In this document: piece by piece, positions 35,469-44,676 of the stretch
Layout: every line of letters starts with the position of its first letter
Numbering within the stretch: the stretch's first letter is position 1
From: JAVKBW01 sp040222995
GTDB lineage: Bacteria > Pseudomonadota > Alphaproteobacteria > UBA8366 > Aestuariispiraceae
Assembly: GCA_040222995.1 (NCBI GenBank)
Contig: JAVKBW010000045.1
Span: 67,749-131,748 of the forward strand
Direction of reading: 5' to 3'
DNA length: 64,000 bases
Made by a program: the position numbers and the translations under genes
Notes under the pieces: generated by a model
What the model was told of the DNA's origin: nothing
The model's input: the letters and a program-made list of their open reading frames with translations, nothing else
The model's database searches: none

Positions 35469-36878
35469 ATGACAGTGGCAATCACCCCTCCCGAAACGAC
35501 CGGACCTTCCGCAAGCTGGGCCCAGGAACGCCGCGCAACCATACAGTTGGCCGGGCCGATGGTTCTGTCGCTGCTCGGGTTTCTGGCGATGGAAATCGTC
35601 GATATCCTGATGATCGGGCGTCTCGGCGAGGATCCGCTGGCCGCCGTTTCGCTGGGAGTCGGCATCTGGTATCCGTTGTTTCTGTTCGGTATGGCCGTTG
35701 TTTCGATGGTCGCGCCCCTGGCCGCCCAGGCGATGGGCGCACGCAATCTGCGGCAAGCGCGGCGGGTTCTGAGACAGGGACTTTGGGTCGGTCTGACAAT
35801 CTCGGTGCCGATGACGGTTGCGACCCTGTTCATGGAGGAATTCCTGCTGCTGACCGGTCAGGAACCACGGCTGGCGGCTCTGGCGCAGATTTACCTTACC
35901 CCGATGGCGTTCGTTTTCATTCCGACCGTGTGGTGGATCGCCCTGCGCTGCTTCATGGCGGCGCTGGATGTATCGCGCCCCGCCATGTGGATCGTATTCG
36001 GGGCCGTGCCGCTGAACGCCGGCCTGAACTATCTGCTGATATACGGCTCCTTCGGCTTTCCCCGTCTGGAACTTCTGGGCGCGGGCCTGGCAACGCTGGG
36101 CAGCGAAATCGCGATGCTGGTCGCCGTTATCGTTTACGTTTCAACCGCCCGGAAATTCAAACGCCTGCATCTGTTCGGAAGGCTCTGGAAGACGGACTGG
36201 GCAACTTACCGGCGGATATTCCGTATCGGCCTGCCGGCAGGCGGAATCGCGGTGATGGAGGCGACGATGTTTTCGACCGTCGCCATCCTGATGGGGTGGT
36301 TCGGCGCCACCGCGCTCGCCGTACATCTGATCGCCACGCAAATCTGCACTGCGACCTTCACTGTCCCGATGGGTCTGTCGCAGGCCGCCGCCGTCCGCAT
36401 TGGTCAGGCTGCCGGCCGCCGCGATCTTGCCGGCGTACGCCGCGCCGGCTGGACGGCCTTCGGCCTCGGCTGGACCTTCATGGCCGGCGGCGCTCTGGTG
36501 ATTTTCATTTTCGCACAGGACCTGATTCCGCTGTTCGTTGACGAAGAGCCAGAAAAGATGGCGGAACTGGTCGCCCTCGGCGAATCGTTTCTTTATGTCG
36601 CCGTGATGTTCCAGCTTGCCGATGCCGGCCAGATCATCGCGGTTTCCTGCCTGCGCGGGCTTAACGATACCGTCGTTCCGATGATTATTTCCTTTATCGG
36701 CTACTGGGTTTTCGGGCTTGGCAGTGGTTGTATCTTTGCGTTCTACCTGAATTTCGGCGGTGTCGGACTGTGGTACGGGTTGCTGGTCGGTCTGTCGGCG
36801 GCAACCCTGCTGGGGGTGTGGCGATTCCATCTGCTGACCCGCACGCCGGAACTGGCTTTCGCGAGAATTGAATCATGA
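35469..36878 (+). CDS. MATE-family efflux transporter
   Basis: 469 residues, twelve predicted membrane helices in two bundles. The first bundle starts LAGPMVLSLLGFLAMEIVDILMIGRLG, the signature start of MATE transporters; repeats of the same kind occur around residue 250 (RIGLPAGGIAVMEATMFSTVAILMGWFG). It exports cationic compounds by Na+ or H+ antiport. It overlaps tlyA by 4 bp (ATGA). Confidence 0.92.
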   Translation: MTVAITPPETTGPSASWAQERRATIQLAGPMVLSLLGFLAMEIVDILMIGRLGEDPLAAVSLGVGIWYPLFLFGMAVVSMVAPLAAQAMGARNLRQARRVLRQGLWVGLTISVPMTVATLFMEEFLLLTGQEPRLAALAQIYLTPMAFVFIPTVWWIALRCFMAALDVSRPAMWIVFGAVPLNAGLNYLLIYGSFGFPRLELLGAGLATLGSEIAMLVAVIVYVSTARKFKRLHLFGRLWKTDWATYRRIFRIGLPAGGIAVMEATMFSTVAILMGWFGATALAVHLIATQICTATFTVPMGLSQAAAVRIGQAAGRRDLAGVRRAGWTAFGLGWTFMAGGALVIFIFAQDLIPLFVDEEPEKMAELVALGESFLYVAVMFQLADAGQIIAVSCLRGLNDTVVPMIISFIGYWVFGLGSGCIFAFYLNFGGVGLWYGLLVGLSAATLLGVWRFHLLTRTPELAFARIES

Positions 36879-37639
36879 CGGCCAAACCGAAAAAGCGGCG
36901 CGCCGATCAGGCGCTGGTCGATCGCGGACTGGTCGAAACCCGAAGCAAGGCGCAGGCGCTGGTGATGGCGGGCAAAGTGTTCTCCGGCGAACAGCGGATC
37001 GCCAAGCCCGGCCAGCCGATATCGGAAGAGACGCCGCTGGACGTACGCGGCCAGGACCATCCCTGGGTCAGTCGGGGCGGACTGAAACTGGAGAAAGGTC
37101 TGGACGCCTTTACCATCGACCCGACCGGCTTCACCTGCATCGATGTCGGCGCGTCGACCGGCGGCTTTACCGACGTGCTTTTGCAAAAAGGCGCGGCAAA
37201 GGTCTATGCGGTCGATGTCGGGCGCGGACAACTGCACTGGAAACTGCGCACCGATGACCGCGTTGTGGTGCTCGAACAAACCAATGCCCGCAATCTCACT
37301 GAAACCGATATTCCGGAACCGGCCGACATCGTTGTCTGCGACGCCAGCTTTATCGGACTGGAGAAAGTTCTGCCGGCAGCGCTCGCCCTGACCCGCGAAA
37401 CCGCGTTTCTGGTTGCGCTCATCAAACCGCAGTTCCAGGTCGGCAGGGGCGAGGTAGGCAAGGGCGGCGTGGTGCGTGACCCCGACCTGCACGATAAGGT
37501 GTGCAACGAAGTGCGGGACTGGGTCGAGGGCCTGGCCGGCTGGCGGGCTCTGGGCATCGTTGAAAGCCCGATCACCGGCCCTGAAGGCAACCGGGAATTT
37601 CTGATCGGCGCAAAAAAGAGTTCTAGCGAGCCAGCCTGA
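36875..37639 (+). CDS. tlyA: TlyA-family rRNA (cytidine-2'-O)-methyltransferase
   Basis: 254 residues. Residues 5-70 are an S4 RNA-binding domain (ADQALVDRGLVETRSKAQALVMAGKVF), followed by a Rossmann methyltransferase domain (FTCIDVGASTGGFTDVLLQKGA, AVDVGRGQL, VVCDASFIGLEKVL). Family members 2'-O-methylate ribosomal RNA. In many alphaproteobacteria it follows dxs directly; here three genes intervene. The last 17 bp overlap the convergent sppA gene. Confidence 0.92.
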   Translation: MTAKPKKRRADQALVDRGLVETRSKAQALVMAGKVFSGEQRIAKPGQPISEETPLDVRGQDHPWVSRGGLKLEKGLDAFTIDPTGFTCIDVGASTGGFTDVLLQKGAAKVYAVDVGRGQLHWKLRTDDRVVVLEQTNARNLTETDIPEPADIVVCDASFIGLEKVLPAALALTRETAFLVALIKPQFQVGRGEVGKGGVVRDPDLHDKVCNEVRDWVEGLAGWRALGIVESPITGPEGNREFLIGAKKSSSEPA

Positions 37640-39407
37640 ATGGCGGCGTATGAAGCTGCCCGGCCGGTTGCAGAAGCGTCAGTCTTTCGGCAAGGCTTAG
37701 CGCCGGACGGCCGCGGCCCGAGGTCAACCATCGCTGCACCAGACGCGCCGACAGCACACCGAAGGGATCGCCGCCTTCAATCAGTTCCATAACCTGTTCC
37801 CAGGAGTCTTTCGGTTTTGGCATATCGACGAAACGGACTTGTTGATCCGGCGCGATGCCGGCCGATGTCCGGGCGAAGGCGATCGCGTCGAGCAACCCGC
37901 CTTCCTCATCGACCAGGCCAGCACCCAGCGCGTCCCTGCCGGTCCAGATGCGGCCCCGCGCAACGCTGTCGATCTGATTTTCGGTCATACCGCGCGCGTT
38001 CCTCACTTTCGATGTAAAATCTTCATAGACGAAATCGACACCTTCACTGAACTTCTGCCGACCGGTTTCCGTCAACGGTTCGATTTCGCTCCACATCATC
38101 GCGTTGCGGCCGATCGAGACGCCTTCCCAGTTAACGCCAAGCCTGTTCCACAAAGCCTCGGTCGCGAATTTTCCGGAATAGACGCCGATGGACCCGGTGA
38201 TCGATCCGCCCGGCGCGAAGACCCGGTTGCCGTCCATTGCAATGAAATACCCGCCGCTGGCGGCGATGTCGCCCATTGAGACGATAACCGGTTTGTTCGC
38301 CTGTTTCAGCATCCTGACCTGACGCCAGACTTCATCGGACGGGGCATATCCGCCGCCCGGCGAAACAATGCGCAGCACGACAGCATCGATACTGTCATCC
38401 TCCCGCGCATCGGCCAGCGCTTCGGAAACCGCAACCGGGTTGAACGTTTCGGACCCGAACAGGGAACCGTCGCCATCGTCCCAGACAATCGGACCGACGC
38501 CGTAGATCAGCGCGATTCCGGGTGCGTCACCCGGAACATCGTTCAGTTCCGCAGCGAGATAATCGACCGGTTCGACAAGTTCCGCCGTCTCGGATGTCAT
38601 CACCGATACATAAGCCTTCGCCTCGTCCCAGTACCCCTCGCCGTCGACCAGGCCAAGCGATCTCGCGTCTTCCGCCAGATACGGGCCGTTATCGAAAACG
38701 CTGTAGAGCTCGCCGGCCTCGATACGGCCGGACTTGACCAGTTCCTCCTCGAGAAGAGTGGCCCAGGACGTCAGAAGCTGCGTCATGTTCCGGCGCACCG
38801 GCAGCGGCATGGACGACCGGGTGAACGGATCGGCGCCGCCCTTGAACTCGTGCCGCTGCTCGAATTCCGCAGTAACGGATATTTCTTCCATCGCCTTTCT
38901 GGCATACGGCATTTCAAGCGCAAGACCGGTCAGCCCCAGGCCGCCAGTGCGCTGCAACCAGATGTTTTCGAATGCAGCCGCCGCGATATAGTCAACCGTG
39001 CCGTTCCAGGACGATCCAAGATCGTCGGAATGAACAAGGGTGAATTTTCCGCTTTGCCGCACCGCGCGCACCGCTTCGGCGATTTCCTGCGCCTGGCCGA
39101 AGCCCAGCGGATAAGCGCCCATGCGTGCGATTACCCCTTTCACGCGGGGGTCGATCCGCGCCCGGTCGAGCGCCATGACGATATCGCGCACAAGAATGCC
39201 TTCGGAATCGCCGAACAGGCTGTTATCGGGTTTTTCAAGGATCGGCTGGTTCAGATCGATACCCAGAACGATCTCGTCCGGAAGTTCGGCAAATCCGCTG
39301 TGTTGCTTGTAATTAAATGCAAAATAGCCGCCGACCACCATCAGGGCGACGACAGAAAAGCCGATCAGGGCAAAGGCCCAGAAAAACAGTCTGAAAAACT
39401 TTCGCAT
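37623..39407 (-). CDS. sppA: Signal peptide peptidase SppA, long (67K) type
   Basis: 594 residues. An N-terminal membrane helix (LFFWAFALIGFSVVALMVVGGYFAF) anchors two Clp-protease-like halves. The catalytic Lys is in the first half (HEFKGGADPF) and the Ser in the second (SMGDIAASGGY), as in E. coli SppA. It degrades cleaved signal peptides in the membrane. Convergent with tlyA with a 17-bp coding overlap. Confidence 0.92.
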   Translation of the reverse strand: MRKFFRLFFWAFALIGFSVVALMVVGGYFAFNYKQHSGFAELPDEIVLGIDLNQPILEKPDNSLFGDSEGILVRDIVMALDRARIDPRVKGVIARMGAYPLGFGQAQEIAEAVRAVRQSGKFTLVHSDDLGSSWNGTVDYIAAAAFENIWLQRTGGLGLTGLALEMPYARKAMEEISVTAEFEQRHEFKGGADPFTRSSMPLPVRRNMTQLLTSWATLLEEELVKSGRIEAGELYSVFDNGPYLAEDARSLGLVDGEGYWDEAKAYVSVMTSETAELVEPVDYLAAELNDVPGDAPGIALIYGVGPIVWDDGDGSLFGSETFNPVAVSEALADAREDDSIDAVVLRIVSPGGGYAPSDEVWRQVRMLKQANKPVIVSMGDIAASGGYFIAMDGNRVFAPGGSITGSIGVYSGKFATEALWNRLGVNWEGVSIGRNAMMWSEIEPLTETGRQKFSEGVDFVYEDFTSKVRNARGMTENQIDSVARGRIWTGRDALGAGLVDEEGGLLDAIAFARTSAGIAPDQQVRFVDMPKPKDSWEQVMELIEGGDPFGVLSARLVQRWLTSGRGRPALSLAERLTLLQPAGQLHTPPFRLAR

Positions 39408-39535
39408 TCCGGGACTATGCCTTGACGGTCGAAGCAGGCCAAGCCCAATAACGGCCCATCCGGTTGTAAAGACAGCGCTTTGCTTTAGATAACGTCTCAG
39501 CGGCCACCCGAACGAAAAGGCGGATAAGTTAGGTC

Positions 39536-40513
39536 ATGCCGGTATTGAATCCCCCCGTGACGACCATGCCCGATGGCAAATGCAGGCGGGTTGGCGTCGA
39601 ACTGGAATTTTCGAATCTGGATTGCGAAGCGGCAAGCGCCGTCGTGGCATCGGTATTCGGCGGAGAACCGGAATGGCAGGACCCGCATCGCATCAAACTC
39701 CGGGACACCGAAATCGGCGATTTTACCATTGAACTGGACATGGCCGTCGCCCATGCCGCCGACAACCCGAAGGAGGAGTCGGACCGTATATTGCCGGCGG
39801 ATATCGATTCCGCCCTGAGCGAGGCTCTCGGTACGCTGGGCACATTGTGGTTGCCGACGGAGGTTGTGTGCCCGCCGCTTGCCTATGACCGGTTGGAGAG
39901 GCTGGACGATCTTATCGTCGCGCTGAGAAAGGCCGGCGCAACCGGCACCTATGCCGGATTTTTGTCTGCTTTCGGAACACATCTGAATCCGGAAGTCCCG
40001 GACCCAAGTCCTGAGTTTCTCGTGCCTGTCCTGCAGGCCTATCTTATCCTCAGCGACTGGTTGCGCGCCGAAATCGGCGTTGACGTCAAACGCAGGGTAA
40101 CGCCGTTTATCGATCCGTTTCCGACCCGGTATATCAGAAAAGTTCTGGTGCCGTCCTACGCGCCGACAGTGGCCGAGCTGATCGACGATTTCCTGGCCGA
40201 CAACCCGACCCGAAGCCGGGAGCTGGACATGCTGCCGCTTTTCAAACATCTGGACCGGCATCGGATTGACAGAAAGCTGCAGGATTACCGGATCAACGCC
40301 CGGCCAACCTTCCATTACCGACTGCCGAACTGCGATATCGACAACCCGGACTGGCAGGTGGTCAAGGAATGGAACCGATGGGTTCGCGTCGAACGCCTGG
40401 CCGCGGATAAAAACCGTCTGGCCGATGCCAGGGCCGCCTATCTCGATCACCTCAACAGTTTCTTTTCGATCGACTGGGCAACAAAATCGAAGATATGGGC
40501 GGACTTTGAGTAA
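39536..40513 (+). CDS. Amidoligase-family protein
   Basis: 325 residues of the COOH-NH2 ligase (amidoligase_2) family, which uses ATP to join a carboxylate to an amine. Visible motifs are VGVELEFSNL (metal-binding ExE), DFTIELDMAV, LPTEVVCPPLAYDRL, AFGTHLNPEV and TFHYRLPN near the C-terminus. The gene is followed, with an 8-bp overlap, by a class I glutamine amidotransferase gene, the pairing described for this family by comparative genomics. The product is unknown; predicted outputs include isopeptide-linked metabolites. The ATG at 39536 is used; 39566 is an alternative. Confidence 0.8.
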   Translation: MPVLNPPVTTMPDGKCRRVGVELEFSNLDCEAASAVVASVFGGEPEWQDPHRIKLRDTEIGDFTIELDMAVAHAADNPKEESDRILPADIDSALSEALGTLGTLWLPTEVVCPPLAYDRLERLDDLIVALRKAGATGTYAGFLSAFGTHLNPEVPDPSPEFLVPVLQAYLILSDWLRAEIGVDVKRRVTPFIDPFPTRYIRKVLVPSYAPTVAELIDDFLADNPTRSRELDMLPLFKHLDRHRIDRKLQDYRINARPTFHYRLPNCDIDNPDWQVVKEWNRWVRVERLAADKNRLADARAAYLDHLNSFFSIDWATKSKIWADFE

Positions 40514-41225
40514 AGACGTCAAACGCAATGCACGGCCGTTGATCGGCGTTACGGTTTCGCGCAAGGGCGGCCGTCTCATGTGGTGGTTCAACCGGTTTTC
40601 TGTCTGGCGGAACGGCGGCCGCGCCGTCCGCATCCTTCCGGGCGAAGACACCAGGGTCAGGAATCTGGACGGACTGATCATCGGCGGCGGCGACGATATC
40701 GCACCAACGCTTTACGGCGCCGAACTGGACCCCGCTGTCCGGTTTGACCCGGAACGCGATGCGCTTGAAAAAAATCTGGTTGAACGGGCCGTCAAACGCG
40801 GCGTCCCGACGCTTGGCATTTGCCGCGGCGCGCAGATGATCAATGTTTCGCTGGGTGGCAGTCTCCATAAGGATATCTATGAAATCTACGAGAACGCGTC
40901 GCGCGCCAGAACGCCGTTGCCGGTCAAGGACGTCACCATCGAAGCCGACAGCCGTCTGGCGGATATCATTCAGACACTGACCTGCCGCGTGAACGCCATC
41001 CACCATCAGTCGGTATCCGAGCTGGGCAGTGGCCTGTCCGCCGTGGCGCATGACAGGCAGGGCATCATCCAGGCTGTCGAAGCGAATACCGGCCCGTTCC
41101 TGATCGGCGTGCAGTGGCACCCGGAGTTTCTGGTTTTCGACCGGGGCCAGCAGAACCTGTACCGCGCCCTGGTAGAGGCGGCACGGTCAACCAAACATCA
41201 CGCCAGTTCGGCATCCAGCGCCTGA
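40506..41225 (+). CDS. Class I glutamine amidotransferase / gamma-glutamyl hydrolase (peptidase C26)
   Basis: 239 residues. The catalytic Cys is C106 in GICRGAQMINVSLGGSLHKDI, and His205-Glu207 lie in VQWHPEF. IIGGGDDIAPTLYG and HHQSV are typical of PuuD-like gamma-glutamyl-GABA hydrolases. No ATG gives a sensible start: the TTG at 40506 overlaps the amidoligase stop (TTGAGTAA), which couples the two genes. It may hydrolyse or transfer the product of the amidoligase. Its last 28 bp overlap the convergent TPR gene. Confidence 0.83.
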   Translation: MSKDVKRNARPLIGVTVSRKGGRLMWWFNRFSVWRNGGRAVRILPGEDTRVRNLDGLIIGGGDDIAPTLYGAELDPAVRFDPERDALEKNLVERAVKRGVPTLGICRGAQMINVSLGGSLHKDIYEIYENASRARTPLPVKDVTIEADSRLADIIQTLTCRVNAIHHQSVSELGSGLSAVAHDRQGIIQAVEANTGPFLIGVQWHPEFLVFDRGQQNLYRALVEAARSTKHHASSASSA

Positions 41226-42541
41226 AGAATCGCCCGGCTCCAGCGTTGGTTCGGCCGGTAATCCAGCCGTTCGGCAATGAGGCTTCGAGCGATATCGGCC
41301 CGCCCCTCCGCTACCGCGGCGGTGACTGTCAGACGATCGAACAGATCGCGCTGCGCCCTGCTGCCGCCGATCATGAAAAACGAGTTCCGCACCGGCAGTA
41401 GCCGCTCCAACGCCCTGCCGGGTCGGCCCGCCGCGATATCGAACAATGCATCGGCAACAGGAATGCCCACGCAATCGGTAATGCTTGCCTGGGTTTCTTC
41501 GGCATCGGATGTATAGGCTGCCATGGAATCGCGCATTTCCGACGCCAGCGCCATCCGGTCGGTTCGGATCAGCGCCATCAGATAGTGAAGGTCGGCAAAC
41601 AGCAGACGGTGGTCGTGAATGCGGCCCGCCGCCTTGTCCGCGAGGGCAGACCAGCGGTCGCCGACATCGATGCCTTCGTTTTCCAGCCGCCACAACAAAG
41701 CGACGCCATTCGATACATCCAGGTAGTCGTCCGATTCTTCCGTCCAGACCCGATTGTCATAGTAGGCAAGCGCACCGTCATAGTCTTCCAGTTCGACAAA
41801 GAACAGCGCGCGATGCCATTCTGCATGGAACCGGAAATTGTGAATGTCTGACCAGTTATCGGAAAGACTGTCCAGCAACGCCGCACCGTCCTCCGGGCGC
41901 GCCTGCATTTCACAGACATGGGCTACCGCATGAGCAGCCCAGATATCCGCCGGATCGATTTCAACAGCCTTGCGTCCGGCGGCTTCCGCCCGGTCATATG
42001 CGCCGGTTTCCTCAAGCGTGAAAGCATAATTGCCCAGCATGAAGCCGTAGCCGGGATCGTCATCCTTCCAGGCGTGCAGCAACCGCGCCATGGTCTGGCG
42101 CATGCCGTCGGCGTCGCCCAGATAGAACAGGTTGAAATGCGCGAATTTCGAGGCCAGCACATCGCGCGGACAGGTCAACAGAAGGCGCTGCCAAACCGCG
42201 ATTGCGCCGCGCATATCGCCCGACACCCATTTGTCGATGGCGATCAGATGCTGTTTTTCCTGTTCGGTGCCGCCATCGCCCTGTTCCAGCAACGTCCGCG
42301 CCGTCGCGACGGATTTCGCCGCCCGGGAATCCATTGCGGACAGAGCGAACATTTTCAGGAAGGCGGCCTTCGCCATATGGGCAATCGGCATTTCGGGATC
42401 GCGCACGAAAACAGCCTTCAGGCTGTCGCCGACATCGACCCGCATGGCCAGGTATTTCAGGACGGTCGTTTCGAACAGACGGACTGTTTCGGCATCCTTC
42501 GCCGTCCAGTCGTTTCCCCAGCAATCGGTTTGAACCGTCAC
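41198..42541 (-). CDS. Tetratricopeptide-repeat protein (TTC38-like)
   Basis: 447 residues without a signal peptide. Helix pairs of TPR type run through the length, for example WVSGDMRGAIAVWQRLLLTCPRD, LHAWKDDDPGYGFMLGNYAFTLEETGAYDRAEAAGRKAVEIDPADIWAAH (shortened here) and the AHAVAHVCEMQARPEDG unit seen in TTC38-like proteins. Function unknown; probably a scaffold. It follows aroC by 13 bp on the same strand and ends overlapping the amidotransferase gene. Confidence 0.75.
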   Translation of the reverse strand: MTVQTDCWGNDWTAKDAETVRLFETTVLKYLAMRVDVGDSLKAVFVRDPEMPIAHMAKAAFLKMFALSAMDSRAAKSVATARTLLEQGDGGTEQEKQHLIAIDKWVSGDMRGAIAVWQRLLLTCPRDVLASKFAHFNLFYLGDADGMRQTMARLLHAWKDDDPGYGFMLGNYAFTLEETGAYDRAEAAGRKAVEIDPADIWAAHAVAHVCEMQARPEDGAALLDSLSDNWSDIHNFRFHAEWHRALFFVELEDYDGALAYYDNRVWTEESDDYLDVSNGVALLWRLENEGIDVGDRWSALADKAAGRIHDHRLLFADLHYLMALIRTDRMALASEMRDSMAAYTSDAEETQASITDCVGIPVADALFDIAAGRPGRALERLLPVRNSFFMIGGSRAQRDLFDRLTVTAAVAEGRADIARSLIAERLDYRPNQRWSRAILQALDAELA

Positions 42542-42554
42542 CGGCAGCGCCCCG

Positions 42555-43643
42555 TCAAAGCCCGCACTGGCCGCGATGGCGCAAAAGCTGGTCCGCCAGC
42601 ACGACCGCCATCATGGCTTCACCGACCGGAACCGCCCGGATGCCGACGCAGGGGTCATGACGGCCCTTTGTCAGAACTTCGGTCGCCTGCATCTGCTTGT
42701 CGACGGTCTTGCGCGGCGTCAGGATCGAGCTCGTCGGCTTGACGGCGAAACGGCAGACGATGGGTTGGCCGGTCGAAATGCCGCCCAGTACGCCACCCGC
42801 CTTGTTGGAGGAAAATTCGGGGTTTCCATCAGCACCCGGCTGCATCTCGTCGGCGTTTTCCTCGCCGGTCAGCGCCGCCGAGGCAAACCCGGCGCCGATC
42901 TCGACACCCTTTACCGCGTTGATGCTCATCATCGCTTTGGCCAGATCCGAATCCATCTTGTCGTAAATCGGCGACCCGAGGCCGGCCGGGATACCGTCCG
43001 CGACGATCTCGATAACCGCACCGACCGACGATCCTTTCTTTCGGATATCATCCAGATAGGATTCCCATTCGGCCGCCATTTTAGCATCCGGGCACCAGAA
43101 CGGGTTGTCTTCGATAACGTTCCAGTCCCAGCGATCCCGGTCGACCGCATGCGGGCCGATCTGCACCAGCGCCCCGCGAATCGATATCCCCTCGCCCAGA
43201 ATACTGTGCAGCACACTGCGGGCGACGCCGCCGGCGGCGACCCGGCTGGCGGTTTCACGCGCCGAAGAGCGGCCCCCGCCGCGATAGTCGCGGATGCCGT
43301 ATTTTTTCCAGTAGGTATAGTCGGCATGTCCGGGCCGGAACTTTTCCTTGATGTCGCCGTAATCCTTCGACCGCTGATCGGTGTTCTCGATCATCAGGCT
43401 GATCGGCGTGCCTGTCGTCACCCCTTCGAAGACGCCGGAAAGGATGCGCACCTCATCCGCCTCACGACGTTGCGTCACGAATTTCGACTGGCCGGGTTTG
43501 CGGCGGTCCAGCCAGGTCTGAATGTCTTCTTCCGAAAGAGAGATACCGGGCGGCGTGCCGTCAATAACGCAGCCGATCGCCGGCCCGTGGCTTTCGCCCC
43601 AGGTCGTGAACCGAAACAGATGTCCGAATGCGTTCGACGCCAT
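42555..43643 (-). CDS. aroC: Chorismate synthase
   Basis: 362 residues, the family length. GESHGPAIGCVIDGTPPG, the RRP...SKFVTQRREADEV region, DYRGGGRSSARETASRVAAGGVA and GRHDPCVGIRAVPV are its hallmark motifs. It uses reduced FMN to convert EPSP to chorismate, the last common step to aromatic amino acids. It lies 9 bp after fabI. Confidence 0.96.
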   Translation of the reverse strand: MASNAFGHLFRFTTWGESHGPAIGCVIDGTPPGISLSEEDIQTWLDRRKPGQSKFVTQRREADEVRILSGVFEGVTTGTPISLMIENTDQRSKDYGDIKEKFRPGHADYTYWKKYGIRDYRGGGRSSARETASRVAAGGVARSVLHSILGEGISIRGALVQIGPHAVDRDRWDWNVIEDNPFWCPDAKMAAEWESYLDDIRKKGSSVGAVIEIVADGIPAGLGSPIYDKMDSDLAKAMMSINAVKGVEIGAGFASAALTGEENADEMQPGADGNPEFSSNKAGGVLGGISTGQPIVCRFAVKPTSSILTPRKTVDKQMQATEVLTKGRHDPCVGIRAVPVGEAMMAVVLADQLLRHRGQCGL

Positions 43644-43652
43644 GATGGCTTC

Positions 43653-44498
43653 CTAGGCGGTCTTTGCACCCTTGAGCGATCCGAGCAGTGCGGAAACCTC
43701 ATCCGCTGCATCGACGGCGACCATGCCGACCGTGTGATAGCCGCAATCCACATGATGCACTTCGCCGGTGACGCCGGCTGAAAGATCCGACAGCAAATAC
43801 AGGCCGGCCCCGCCGACATCGTCGATGGTGACGTTGCGGCGCAGCGGTGAATTCAGCTCGTTCCATTTCAGGATATAGCGGAAATCGCCGATGCCGCTTG
43901 CCGCCAGCGTCTTGATCGGCCCGGCTGAAATCGCGTTCACCCGAACCCCGGCATTGCCCATATCGACAGCCAGATAGCGCACGCTGGCTTCAAGCGCCGC
44001 CTTCGCGACACCCATGACGTTGTAATGCGGCATGACCCGTTCCGCGCCGTAATACGTCAGCGTGACAATCGATCCGCCCGGCTGCATCAGCGGCGCGGCC
44101 CGCTGGGCAATCGCCGTCAGCGAATAGCAGGATATATCCATCGTCCGGAGAAAGTTGTTCCGCGACGTCGCCAGATACTGACCCTTCAGCTCGTCCTTGT
44201 CCGAAAAAGCAATGGCGTGAACCAGAAAATCGATACCGCCCCAGCGGTCTTCGACCTGCGTAAAAACCTCGTCGATGCTGGAATCGTTCGTGACGTCGCA
44301 ATTGACGAGAAACGACGACCCGATCGATTCCGCAAGCGGCCGCACCCGTTTTTCGAGCGCTTCGCCCTGGTAAGTGAAACCCAGCGTCGCGCCGTGCGCC
44401 GCCGCCGCTTTTGCGATCCCCCAGGCAATCGACCGGTCATTGGCAACGCCCATTACGAGCCCGCGCTTTCCATGCATAAGCGGCGCAGAATCTGTCAT
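43653..44498 (-). CDS. fabI: Enoyl-[acyl-carrier-protein] reductase (NADH), FabI
   Basis: 281 residues. GLVMGVANDRSIAWGIAKA binds NADH in the FabI manner, and the catalytic Tyr-x6-Lys pair is YNVMGVAK. It completes each cycle of fatty-acid elongation. The ATG at 44498 follows GAGGG. First gene of a fabI-aroC-TPR operon on the minus strand. Confidence 0.95.
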   Translation of the reverse strand: MTDSAPLMHGKRGLVMGVANDRSIAWGIAKAAAAHGATLGFTYQGEALEKRVRPLAESIGSSFLVNCDVTNDSSIDEVFTQVEDRWGGIDFLVHAIAFSDKDELKGQYLATSRNNFLRTMDISCYSLTAIAQRAAPLMQPGGSIVTLTYYGAERVMPHYNVMGVAKAALEASVRYLAVDMGNAGVRVNAISAGPIKTLAASGIGDFRYILKWNELNSPLRRNVTIDDVGGAGLYLLSDLSAGVTGEVHHVDCGYHTVGMVAVDAADEVSALLGSLKGAKTA

Positions 44499-44593
44499 CA
44501 ACGAGCCCTCAAGGTTATGCTATTATTTCAACAGGGTAGGAGTCGCATCCTACACGAGTCCATCGACCGGTCAAACGAGTAGAGGGCCTGTCT

Positions 44594-44616
44594 GAACGGC
44601 TGCTCCGCCGCCGTTC
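44594..44616. promoter_or_regulatory. Inverted repeat between fabI and the YihY-type gene
   Basis: Exact seven-base arms GAACGGC (44594-44600) and GCCGTTC (44610-44616), nine-base spacer, in the 178-bp divergent gap. It could be an operator for either gene. Confidence 0.35.
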
Positions 44617-44676
44617 TTGGGTTTTCCGGCAATTCGTCGTACCTTGGTCAGAAGATGGGCAGAAAAGGTGTAAACG

